From VRUE01 sp963770315 (GTDB taxonomy: Bacteria > Actinomycetota > Thermoleophilia > Solirubrobacterales > 70-9): a stretch of 64,000 bases of DNA. The notes beneath the pieces are model-generated. The model was not told where the DNA came from. It saw only the letters and a list, made by a program, of their open reading frames with translations, and did no database searches. Below are positions 45,122 through 52,694 of the stretch, piece by piece. The translations under genes were made by a program, and so were the position numbers. Location: the NCBI GenBank assembly GCA_963770315.1, contig CAVYPC010000002.1, positions 2,776,677-2,840,676 on the forward strand, read 5' to 3'. Numbering within the stretch: position 1 is the first letter of the stretch; each line of letters begins with the position of its first letter.

Positions 45122-46609
45122 GCCTGCGTGTTGGGCGAAGTCCACCAGGGGCTGGGGGACGATGCCGAAGAAGACGGCGCCTGCGGCGGCAAGCAGGGCG
45201 GGGGCTACGAGGTAGGGGCGGCGGCCCGCATCGGGATCGATCGGATCGGCTTCCGGCGAGGCGCCGGCGATGACCGGAGCCGCGGCGGGCGCCGCCTCCC
45301 CGCCGGGCCGCATCCACATCGCCGCCACGACTCGCAGGTAGTAGGCGAGGGAGATCATCGTGCCCACCGCGATGAAGACGGCGAGCCAGGTGTAGTCGCC
45401 TTCGACCAGAGCCTCGATCAGGTAGAGCTTGCCGATGAAGCCGACCGTCGCCGGCAGCCCGGACAGCGCCAGCATCGAGATCGTCAGCGGCCAGGCGAGC
45501 AGCGGGCGCTCGCGGCCGAGCCCGCGCACGGAGCGGATGTCGTCGCCGAAGGCGGTCTCACGCTCGCGGGCGACGATCACGCTGAAGGCGGCGAGGTTCA
45601 TGAAGAGGTAGCCGGCGAGGTAGAAGACGATCGCGTTGACCCCCGCTTCGCTGGCCACCACGAGCCCGCCGAGGATGTAGCCGGCCTGGGCGACGCCGGA
45701 GTAGCCGAGCAGGCGCTTGAGCGAGTCCTGGCCGAGCGCGCCGACGTTGCCGACGACGATCGAGATCGCCGCCAGCACGGCCAGCGCGGGCTGCCAGTCG
45801 CCCGCCTCGCCGATCAGGGCAACGTCGAAGAAGCGGATGAAGACGGCGAACGCCGCCGCCTTGGTCGCCACCGCCATGAAGGAGGTGATCGGCGTCGGGG
45901 CGCCCTCGTAGACGTCCGGCGTCCACTGGTGGAAGGGGGCGATCGAGGTCTTGAAGGCGAGCCCGACCGCGACCATCCCGATCCCGACCAGCACCAGCGG
46001 GTCGCCGAGCAGGCCGGCATGGCCGATCCCGGCGGAGATGCCGAGGAAGTCGGTCGAGCCGGAGCCGCCGTAGAGGAAGGCCATCCCGTAGAGCAGCGTC
46101 GCCGAGCCGAGCGAGCCGACGATCAGGTACTTCAGCCCCGACTCGAGCGATTTCTCGCGGATCATGTCGGTCGCGCAGAGGATGTAGAGGGGGATCGAGA
46201 GGGTCTCGATCGCGACGAAGAAGCTGACCAGGTTCTGCGCCTGCGCCAGCAGCACCATCCCCAGCACGGAGCCGAGCAGCAGCGCGTGGTACTCGCCCGA
46301 GCCCGCCTGCTCGGCGGCCGGCTCGCGCAGCGAGAGCAGCACCGCGAAGGCAGCAGCGGCGATCGCGATCAGTGAGAGCGAGATCGCCAAGTCGTCGAGT
46401 CGCAGCGCTCCGGATACCAGCTCGACCGGGTCGTCCCAGTGCCAGATCAGCAGCCCCGCGGCGGTTGCCAGCGCGATCAGCGTGAGGCCGGGGGCGGTGC
46501 GCCGCAGCGGCTTGAAGACGGCACTGAGCAGGACGATGCAGACTGCCGCGGTCAACGCGATCACGGGGGAGAGCGCGGCGTAGTCGATGTGGGGGGCGTG
46601 GAAGTTCAT
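45107..46609 (-). CDS. nuoN: NADH-quinone oxidoreductase subunit N
   Basis: Antiporter-like membrane subunit of complex I, 500 residues, about 14 spans. It takes part in proton translocation. SLSIPLYILCATDMIREKSL, the conserved Lys/Glu-containing GLKYLIVGSLGSATLLYGMA and FKTSIAPFHQWTPDVYEGAP are diagnostic. It is the last gene of the nuo operon, its ATG overlapping the nuoM stop by four bases. Its final codons form one arm of element F2. Confidence 0.96.
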   Translation of the reverse strand: MNFHAPHIDYAALSPVIALTAAVCIVLLSAVFKPLRRTAPGLTLIALATAAGLLIWHWDDPVELVSGALRLDDLAISLSLIAIAAAAFAVLLSLREPAAEQAGSGEYHALLLGSVLGMVLLAQAQNLVSFFVAIETLSIPLYILCATDMIREKSLESGLKYLIVGSLGSATLLYGMAFLYGGSGSTDFLGISAGIGHAGLLGDPLVLVGIGMVAVGLAFKTSIAPFHQWTPDVYEGAPTPITSFMAVATKAAAFAVFIRFFDVALIGEAGDWQPALAVLAAISIVVGNVGALGQDSLKRLLGYSGVAQAGYILGGLVVASEAGVNAIVFYLAGYLFMNLAAFSVIVARERETAFGDDIRSVRGLGRERPLLAWPLTISMLALSGLPATVGFIGKLYLIEALVEGDYTWLAVFIAVGTMISLAYYLRVVAAMWMRPGGEAAPAAAPVIAGASPEADPIDPDAGRRPYLVAPALLAAAGAVFFGIVPQPLVDFAQHAGSALI

Positions 46610-48135
46610 GGTCCGATCGCGATCCTGGCCTTGGGAGGCTTGGACGCCAGCTGTGCTTCCGGTGCCGGCCCGCCGGTTGCGGCGGTGACCGTCTCCTGCA
46701 CCGAGCGGTCGGTGCGGTGCAGAATGAGCTGCGGGTAGAGGGCGAGGCCGAGAATGCAGAGCACCAGCGGCGCCAGTACCAGGCCGTCGCGAAGGCCGAT
46801 CTCCCGCGTCGCGATCCCCTCCGGCCTGCGGTTGTGCATCGTCCGCTGGTAGAGGCGCAGTGCGTAGTAGGCCGACATCGCCACGCCCGATATCGTCACG
46901 AAGGCGAAGACGATCTTCGCCTGGAAGAGGCCGTTGAGGATGTAGAACTCGCCGATGAAGTTGGCCGAGCCGGGCATCGCCAGGGTCGCCAGGGTGACGA
47001 TCAGGAAGAGCGCCGCGAGCACCGGGGCGCGCATCGCCATCCCGCCCATCTCACGCAGGTCTTCGGTCCCGCTGCGCTCGACCAGGATCGCGACGATGAT
47101 GAACAGCGGTGCGACGACGAGGCCGTGGTTGACCATCTGCAGGATCGCCCCGTCGGCCCCGTCGGCGCGCAGGGCGAAGATGCCGGCGGTGATGAAGCCG
47201 AGCTGGGCGACCGAGGAGTAGCCGCCGATCAGGCGCACGTTGGTCTGGGTGAAGGCCATCACCGAGCCGTAGAGGATCGAGGCGAGGGCGATCAGCAGCA
47301 CCACGGTTTGGAACTGGACCGTCGCCGCGGGGAAGAGCGGCAGGACGACGCGCAGGAAGCCGTAGGCGCCGACCTTGGCGAGCACCCCGGAGAAGACCGC
47401 CAGCACCGGCAGCGGCGCGGCCCGGTAGGCGTCCGGCATCCAGCCGTGCAGGAGGAAGGCCGGCATCTTGACCAGGAAGGCGGCGGCGAAGAACCAGAAG
47501 ATCCAGCGCTGGCTGCCCTCGCCTACGGGGTGCTTTGCCAGCTCGGCGATCGAGAAGGTGATGTGGCCGCCGTCGGCGGCGATGATCGCCGTGGCGATCG
47601 CCCCGACCAGCATCAGCAGCGAGCCGATCAGCGTGTAGACGATCATCTTCAGCGTCGCCGCCGAGGCGGTCGGGCCGCCCTCGCGGTCGCTCCCCCAGGC
47701 GCCGAAGAGGAAGTAGAACGGCACCAGCATCAGGTCGAAGAAGAGGACGAAGAGGAGCAGGTCCTGGGCGACGAAGGCGCCCAGGGTCGCGGTCTCGCCG
47801 AGCAGCATCATCAGGAAGAAGAGGTGGGGCCGCTCCTGATCGCGGAAGGCGGCGAACGCCGTCCCGCCCAGCCACAGCAGCGCGGTCAGCACGACGAGGA
47901 AGACGTTGAGCCCGTCGATGCCGAGGCTGTAGTCGACGCCGAGGCCGGGGATCCAGTTGATGTCGACGGTGTCCTGCAGGCCGGCGGCGCCGGAGTCGAA
48001 GCCGGCGAGCAGGGCGATCGCCAGTCCCAGCGTCACCGCCGCTCCCAGGACCGCCCACCAGCCGGCGAAGCGCCGTGGCAGGAAGAGGCCGAGGAGGCCG
48101 AAGGCGAGCGGGGTCCAGAGCAGCGAGTTGATCAT
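46606..48135 (-). CDS. nuoM: NADH-quinone oxidoreductase subunit M
   Basis: Antiporter-like proton-pumping subunit, 509 residues. FVLFFDLMLVPFYFLFGAWG carries the conserved glutamate, and LVKMPAFLLHGWMPDAYRAA the Lys and HxWxPDAY-type motif. The ATG at 48135 (MINSLLWTPLAFGLLGLFLP) is chosen; a huge open frame continues upstream only as a shadow of nuoL. It overlaps nuoL and nuoN by four bases at either end. The C-terminal ~25 residues are polar. Confidence 0.96.
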   Translation of the reverse strand: MINSLLWTPLAFGLLGLFLPRRFAGWWAVLGAAVTLGLAIALLAGFDSGAAGLQDTVDINWIPGLGVDYSLGIDGLNVFLVVLTALLWLGGTAFAAFRDQERPHLFFLMMLLGETATLGAFVAQDLLLFVLFFDLMLVPFYFLFGAWGSDREGGPTASAATLKMIVYTLIGSLLMLVGAIATAIIAADGGHITFSIAELAKHPVGEGSQRWIFWFFAAAFLVKMPAFLLHGWMPDAYRAAPLPVLAVFSGVLAKVGAYGFLRVVLPLFPAATVQFQTVVLLIALASILYGSVMAFTQTNVRLIGGYSSVAQLGFITAGIFALRADGADGAILQMVNHGLVVAPLFIIVAILVERSGTEDLREMGGMAMRAPVLAALFLIVTLATLAMPGSANFIGEFYILNGLFQAKIVFAFVTISGVAMSAYYALRLYQRTMHNRRPEGIATREIGLRDGLVLAPLVLCILGLALYPQLILHRTDRSVQETVTAATGGPAPEAQLASKPPKARIAIGP

Positions 48136-50141
48136 GAGCTGCTCAGCAGGAAGTAGAGGGCGAGGCCGGCGAAGCCGACGAGCAGCAGCAGCGCGTAGCT
48201 GCGCACGAAGCCGTTCTGGACGACGCGGACGATGCCGCCGGCGCCGCTCACGGTCTCCCTGGTGCCGCTGACCAGGCCGTCGACGACGAAGCGCTCGAAG
48301 GTGGAGTCGGCAAAGCGGCCGATCGCCAGCGCCGGGCGGACGACGAGGAAGTCGATCGCCTCGTCGAAGTACCACTTGTTGACGAACAGCAGGTAGGCGG
48401 GGCGGAGGCGCTGGCGCAGGAGCCCCGGCAGCTCCGGCCTGGCCACCCAGAGGACCCAGGCGAGCCCGATCCCGACCAGCGAGATCACGGCGCCGATCGC
48501 CAGGCCGCGCCACTCCTCGCCGACGCTGGGGTGGATCGCGCTCAGCGGCGAGTCGGCGAAGGCCGGATCGAGGAAGCCGAAGAGGACGTTGTCGACGCCG
48601 GGTACCTGGATCAGGCCGGCGAAGAGGGCGCCGACGGCGAGGATCGCCATCGCCACCGCCATCGGCAAGGACTGCTCGGCGATGTGGTGGTGGGCGCCGG
48701 GGAAGCCGACGTCGGTGTCCTCTTCCTCTTCGTTTGCCGGGTTGATCGGCGGCCCGTGGTACAGCTCGCCGGTATCGATCAGGTGCTGGGTCTCCTCGCA
48801 GGGCCGGCCCGGCAGCACCCGGAAGATCAGGCGGAAGGTGTAGAGCGCGGTGAGCAGGGCGCCGACGTAGCCGCCGACGGCCATCCAGGTATACATCCCG
48901 CCGCGGGCCTCCGCGTAGGCGAGGATCGAGTCCTTGGAGAAGAAGCCCGAGGTGAGCGGGAAGGCGGCCAGGGCGAGGCCGCCGATGACGAACATCAGCG
49001 AGGTGAACCGCATCGCCTTCCAGAAGCCGCTCATCCGGTCGATGTCCTGGCGGTTCGCCATCGCCGAGATGATCGAGCCGGCAGTCATGAAGAGCAGCGC
49101 CTTGAAGAAGGCGTGGGTCATCAGGTGGAAGAGGCCCTGCGCGTAGGCGCCGATCGAGACGCCCATGATCATGTAGCCGATCTGGCTCATCGTCGAGTAG
49201 GCGATCGCCCGCTTCAGGTCGGTCATCGTCAGCGCGATCGTGCCGGCGATCAGGAGCGTCGCCAGGCCGACGAAGGCGCCAACGTCGGCGGCGGTGGGGG
49301 CGAGGTAGAAGAGGACGTGGGTGCGGGCGATCAGGTAGACGCCGGCGGTGACCATCGTCGCCGCGTGGATCAGCGAGGAGACCGGGGTCGGGCCCTCCAT
49401 TGCGTCGGGCAGCCAGGTGTGGAAGGGGATCTGCGCCGACTTGGCGAAGGCGCCGACCAGCAGCAGCAGGCAGATCGCGGTCACCGTCCACTCGCCGCGG
49501 GCGAAGACCTCGGGCGCCCTGGCGAAGACCTCCGCGTATTCGAAGGTCCCCAGCTCGCGGAAGATCAGGAAGGCGGCGAGGACGAGGCCGATGTCGCCGA
49601 CGACGTTGATCACGAAGGCCTTCATCCCCGCCCTGGTCGCCGTCGTGCGCCGGTACCAGAAGCTGATCAGCGCGTAGGAGGCGAAGCCGACGAAGGCCCA
49701 GCCGACGATCAGCAAGACGAAGTTGCCGGCGAGGACCAGCAGCAGCATCGAGAAGACGAAGAAGTTGAGGTAGCTGAAGAAGCGGTGGTAGCCCTCGTCC
49801 GACTGCATGTAGCCGAACGAGTAGAGGTGGATCAGGGTCGAGACCCCGGTCACGACCAGCATCATGAAAACGGAGAGCTGGTCGACGTAGATGCCGAGCT
49901 TGATGTCGAGGCCGGCGGCGCTGGCGTAGTCCCAGAGCGATGAGGCGTGATGGCGTGCGTCCGGCTCCTCGCCGAGCAGGTTGACCAGGGCGGCGATCGC
50001 GCAGAGGAAGGCGAGCCCGATCGCCGCGGTGCCGACGATGCCCGCGATCCGCGCCGGGATCGCCCTGAAGGAGAGCGAGATGACGATCGAGCCGAGTAGC
50101 GGCAGCAGCAGGACCAGCCAGGCCCAGGATGAAGCGCTCAC
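48132..50141 (-). CDS. nuoL: NADH-quinone oxidoreductase subunit L
   Basis: Largest antiporter-like subunit of complex I, 669 residues. It should include the long lateral helix near the C-terminus. GWAFVGFASYALISFWYRRT, FAKSAQIPFHTWLPDAMEGP and MTHAFFKALLFMTAGSIISA mark the channel Lys/His/Glu residues. A hydrophilic EEEEDTDVGFPGAHHHIAEQ segment precedes a late span. Start is GTG 50141, 16 bases after nuoK. Confidence 0.97.
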   Translation of the reverse strand: MSASSWAWLVLLLPLLGSIVISLSFRAIPARIAGIVGTAAIGLAFLCAIAALVNLLGEEPDARHHASSLWDYASAAGLDIKLGIYVDQLSVFMMLVVTGVSTLIHLYSFGYMQSDEGYHRFFSYLNFFVFSMLLLVLAGNFVLLIVGWAFVGFASYALISFWYRRTTATRAGMKAFVINVVGDIGLVLAAFLIFRELGTFEYAEVFARAPEVFARGEWTVTAICLLLLVGAFAKSAQIPFHTWLPDAMEGPTPVSSLIHAATMVTAGVYLIARTHVLFYLAPTAADVGAFVGLATLLIAGTIALTMTDLKRAIAYSTMSQIGYMIMGVSIGAYAQGLFHLMTHAFFKALLFMTAGSIISAMANRQDIDRMSGFWKAMRFTSLMFVIGGLALAAFPLTSGFFSKDSILAYAEARGGMYTWMAVGGYVGALLTALYTFRLIFRVLPGRPCEETQHLIDTGELYHGPPINPANEEEEDTDVGFPGAHHHIAEQSLPMAVAMAILAVGALFAGLIQVPGVDNVLFGFLDPAFADSPLSAIHPSVGEEWRGLAIGAVISLVGIGLAWVLWVARPELPGLLRQRLRPAYLLFVNKWYFDEAIDFLVVRPALAIGRFADSTFERFVVDGLVSGTRETVSGAGGIVRVVQNGFVRSYALLLLVGFAGLALYFLLSSS

Positions 50142-50157
50142 GCTGTCCTCCCGGCAC

Positions 50158-50457
50158 TCATCCGCGCAGCTCCCTCAGCTCATCGACGTCGAGCGGCAGC
50201 TTGCGACGGAAGATCGCGACGATCAGGCCGAGGCCGACGACGACCTCGCAGGCGGCGACCACCATCACGACGATCGCGAAGACCTGCCCCTGTTGGTTGC
50301 CGACCATGCGGCTGAAGGCGACCAGGGCGAGGTTGCCGGCGTTCAGCATCAGCTCGAGGCAGAGCAGGATCACTACCGGGCTGCGCCTTATGAGGATTCC
50401 CATCGCTCCCACTGCGAACAGCAGCGAGGAGAGGACTACGTACCACTCGGCGTTCAT
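50158..50457 (-). CDS. nuoK: NADH-quinone oxidoreductase subunit K
   Basis: A 99-residue subunit with three spans. The membrane glutamates of the E-channel are in VVILLCLELMLNAGNLALVA and VMVVAACEVVVGLGLIVAIF. Length and motifs match NuoK exactly. ATG 50457 overlaps the nuoJ stop by four bases. Confidence 0.96.
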   Translation of the reverse strand: MNAEWYVVLSSLLFAVGAMGILIRRSPVVILLCLELMLNAGNLALVAFSRMVGNQQGQVFAIVVMVVAACEVVVGLGLIVAIFRRKLPLDVDELRELRG

Positions 50458-51095
50458 TGGGTTGCCGGTACTCCTTCCTGAGTCGAAGCGAGGTGGGCGT
50501 CGGGCACAGGGTCCCCAGGCCCGCTTTCGCGGGGAGTTCCTGGGGACCCTGCACCCGACGCCCTCTCCGGGACGGCTCCGGGAGCGGATTCCTCGCCGCG
50601 ACGACCGGCGAGGACTATGGCCCCCACGGCCGCGAGGAGGAGCAGGATCGAACTGGCCTCGAAGGGCAGCAGGAATCGTTCTAGGAGGAGGTAGCCGATC
50701 CCGGCCGGGTCGCCAAAGCCGGGGCCAACCTTGGGGCCCTTCGTGTCGAGGGCGAGTAGGGCGGAGCTGAGGACGGCTATGGAGAGCTCGACGAAGAGGG
50801 CGATGCCGATCAGGGGGGCGAGGAACTGCTGGCCGGGGATCGACTCCCAGGCCGACTCCTCGCCACCGCCGACGTAGGCGACGACGAATACGTAGAGGAC
50901 CATCACCGCGCCGGCGTAGACGACGACCTGCGCGGCGGCGACGAAAGCCGCGCTGAGGAGGAGGAAGAGGACGGCGAGTGAGAAGAGGTGGACGATCAGC
51001 GCCAGCACGCTGTAGAAGGGATTGCGCATGGCGACGACGCCGATGGCACCGCCGAGGGCGCCGATCGCGGCGATGAAAAAGAGCACCGCTTCCAC
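50454..51095 (-). CDS. nuoJ: NADH-quinone oxidoreductase subunit J with palindrome-coded tail
   Basis: Membrane subunit with five spans, 213 residues. VVYAGAVMVLYVFVVAYVGG is the NuoJ pi-bulge helix. The functional core ends near residue 164 (VGAIVLAGRRGEE). Residues ~178-200 (SPGTPRESGPGDPVPDAH) are encoded by palindromic element A1, a Pro/Gly-rich cytoplasmic tail that should not disturb the membrane part. GTG 51095 overlaps the nuoI stop by one base. Confidence 0.94.
   Translation of the reverse strand: MEAVLFFIAAIGALGGAIGVVAMRNPFYSVLALIVHLFSLAVLFLLLSAAFVAAAQVVVYAGAVMVLYVFVVAYVGGGEESAWESIPGQQFLAPLIGIALFVELSIAVLSSALLALDTKGPKVGPGFGDPAGIGYLLLERFLLPFEASSILLLLAAVGAIVLAGRRGEESAPGAVPERASGAGSPGTPRESGPGDPVPDAHLASTQEGVPATQ
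50495..50563. repeat. Palindromic element A1 inside nuoJ
   Basis: Arms 50495-50519 and 50539-50563 pair at 23 of 25 positions. The loop (50520-50538) is 19 bases: CCCGC, TTTC, GCGGG, then GAGTT. The same 19-base design occurs in A2 and A3 in nuoG with unrelated arms. It is in frame and encodes the nuoJ tail. Confidence 0.88.
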
Positions 51096-51637
51096 TACTC
51101 GCCCTCGGCTTTCAGCGGCGTCTGCTCGAGCGGCTCGGCGAGCAGCATCTCCTTGGTGAAGATCAAGTTTTCGCGGTCGTAGTCGGCCATCTCGTAGTCG
51201 TGGCCCATCGTGATCGCGTCGAAGGGGCAGGCGATCTCGCAGTAGCCGCAGAAGATGCAGCGCGAGAGGTTGATCTCATAGACGGCGGCGTAGCGCTCGC
51301 CGGCCGAGACCCGCTCGCCGGGGATGTTCTCGGCGGCGACGACGCGGATGCAGTCGGCCGGGCAGGCGGCGGCGCAGAGCGAGCAGCCGACGCACTTCTC
51401 GAGGCCGGTGTCCTCGAACTTGTGCAGTTTGTGGCGGCCGCGGAAGCGTGGGTAGACGGGGGTCTTCTCCTCGGGGTACTGGATCGTCATCGGGCCCTCG
51501 ATCAAGCGCGCCATCGTCGTCTTCAACCCCCGCAGGGTCTCGCCGAAGGCGCGGTAGGCGCCGCCGACGCCGCCCGGCTCCGGCCCGCGCTGCACCTCGA
51601 CCACGTCCTGGTCCTTCAAATAGGGGAACTCGCTCAC
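51095..51637 (-). CDS. nuoI: NADH-quinone oxidoreductase subunit I
   Basis: Peripheral subunit carrying clusters N6a and N6b, 180 residues. Two ferredoxin motifs are complete: CVGCSLCAAACPADC and CIFCGYCEIACPFDA. FRGRHKLHKFEDTGLEKCVG is typical of NuoI. It passes electrons toward NuoB. GTG 51637 is the start; palindromic element C2 lies in the 58-base gap before it, after nuoH. Confidence 0.96.
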   Translation of the reverse strand: MSEFPYLKDQDVVEVQRGPEPGGVGGAYRAFGETLRGLKTTMARLIEGPMTIQYPEEKTPVYPRFRGRHKLHKFEDTGLEKCVGCSLCAAACPADCIRVVAAENIPGERVSAGERYAAVYEINLSRCIFCGYCEIACPFDAITMGHDYEMADYDRENLIFTKEMLLAEPLEQTPLKAEGE

Positions 51638-51651
51638 GAACAGACCCTCAC

Positions 51652-51689
51652 TGGCGGGTTTCCGTCCTTGTACGGGGGGTAAGTCGCCA
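51652..51689. repeat. Palindromic element C2 between nuoH and nuoI
   Basis: A 38-base relative of C1 (23275-23312): TGGCGGGTTTCCGTCCT, then GGGGGGTAAGTCGCCA. The ends pair less well than in C1 (TGGCG/CGCCA perfect, then mismatches), but an inner CCGT...ACGG pair (51662-51674) compensates. It fills most of the only sizeable gap inside the nuo operon. Confidence 0.65.
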
Positions 51690-51695
51690 GGCGCC

Positions 51696-52694
51696 TCACG
51701 TGACTACCACCAGGATCGCGGTCACGAGGACGTTGAGCGTCGCCAGCGGCAGCAGCACCTTCCAGCCGAAGCTCATCAGCTGGTCGTAGCGCAGCCGCGG
51801 CAGCGTCGCCCGCACCCAGATGAAGAAGAAGACGAGGCAGAACATCTTCGCCAGCATCCAGACCGGGTCGAGCCAGCCCGGCCCGGGACCCATCCAGCCG
51901 CCGAGGAAGATCGCCGTGCCGACGCCGCAGACGACGATGATCTCCAGGTACTCGACCATCAGGAAGCTGCCGAACCGCATCCCGCCGTACTCGGTCATGA
52001 AGCCCTGGACCAGTTCCGCGTCTGCCTCGGGCATGTCGAACGGGGTGCGGTTGGTCTCGGCGAAGCCGGCCAGCATGAAGACCAGGAAGCCGACGAACTG
52101 GGGCACGACGAACCACAGCGTGCCCTGGGCCTCGACCAGGTCGACCAGCGAGAGCGAGCCGCCCATCATGATCGCGCCGAGCAGGGCCAGCCCCATCGCG
52201 ACCTCGTAGGAGATCAGCTGGGCGGCGCCCCGCATCGCCCCCAGGAGGCTGTATTTGGAGCCGGAGGACCAGCCGCCGAGGAGCAGGCCGTAGAAGCCGA
52301 TCGAGCCGACCGCGAAGAAGTAGAGGATCCCGATCGGAACATCTATCCCGTAGAGCCCGACGCCGTCCTGGACGTTGCCCCAGGGGATGATCGCCAGGGC
52401 CATGATGGCGGAGAGGACCGGCAGGAGCGGGCCGAGCACGTAGAGCATCGGGATCGCGTTGGCGGGCCGGAAACCCTGCTTGCTGATCAGTTTGAAGAGG
52501 TCGGCCAGCGGCTGCAGCAGGCCGAAGGGACCGACCCGGTTGGGACCGTAGCGGTGCTGGAAGCGGCCGATCAGCTTCCGCTCGACGACGGTCATCACCG
52601 GCACGATCCCGAAGATCACGGCGAAGATCACCAGCGACTTGACGATCATGATCCAGGTCGCTTCGACGAACTGCGTGTCGGCGAGAGGCAGCAT
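51696..52694 (-). CDS. nuoH: NADH-quinone oxidoreductase subunit H
   Basis: Membrane subunit at the quinone site, 332 residues, about eight spans. GRFQHRYGPNRVGPFGLLQP and LVSFAETNRTPFD-like LAGFAETNRTPFDMPEADAE are signature motifs, with the conserved acidic residues of the quinone chamber. It links the peripheral arm to the antiporter chain. ATG 52694 overlaps the nuoG stop by one base. Confidence 0.97.
   Translation of the reverse strand: MLPLADTQFVEATWIMIVKSLVIFAVIFGIVPVMTVVERKLIGRFQHRYGPNRVGPFGLLQPLADLFKLISKQGFRPANAIPMLYVLGPLLPVLSAIMALAIIPWGNVQDGVGLYGIDVPIGILYFFAVGSIGFYGLLLGGWSSGSKYSLLGAMRGAAQLISYEVAMGLALLGAIMMGGSLSLVDLVEAQGTLWFVVPQFVGFLVFMLAGFAETNRTPFDMPEADAELVQGFMTEYGGMRFGSFLMVEYLEIIVVCGVGTAIFLGGWMGPGPGWLDPVWMLAKMFCLVFFFIWVRATLPRLRYDQLMSFGWKVLLPLATLNVLVTAILVVVT

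Noticed and set aside
46606..50157. Single 1183-codon frame covering nuoM and the region of nuoL
   Set aside because: Only the part from 48135 downward matches NuoM; the upstream part is an out-of-frame Arg/Pro-rich shadow of nuoL.
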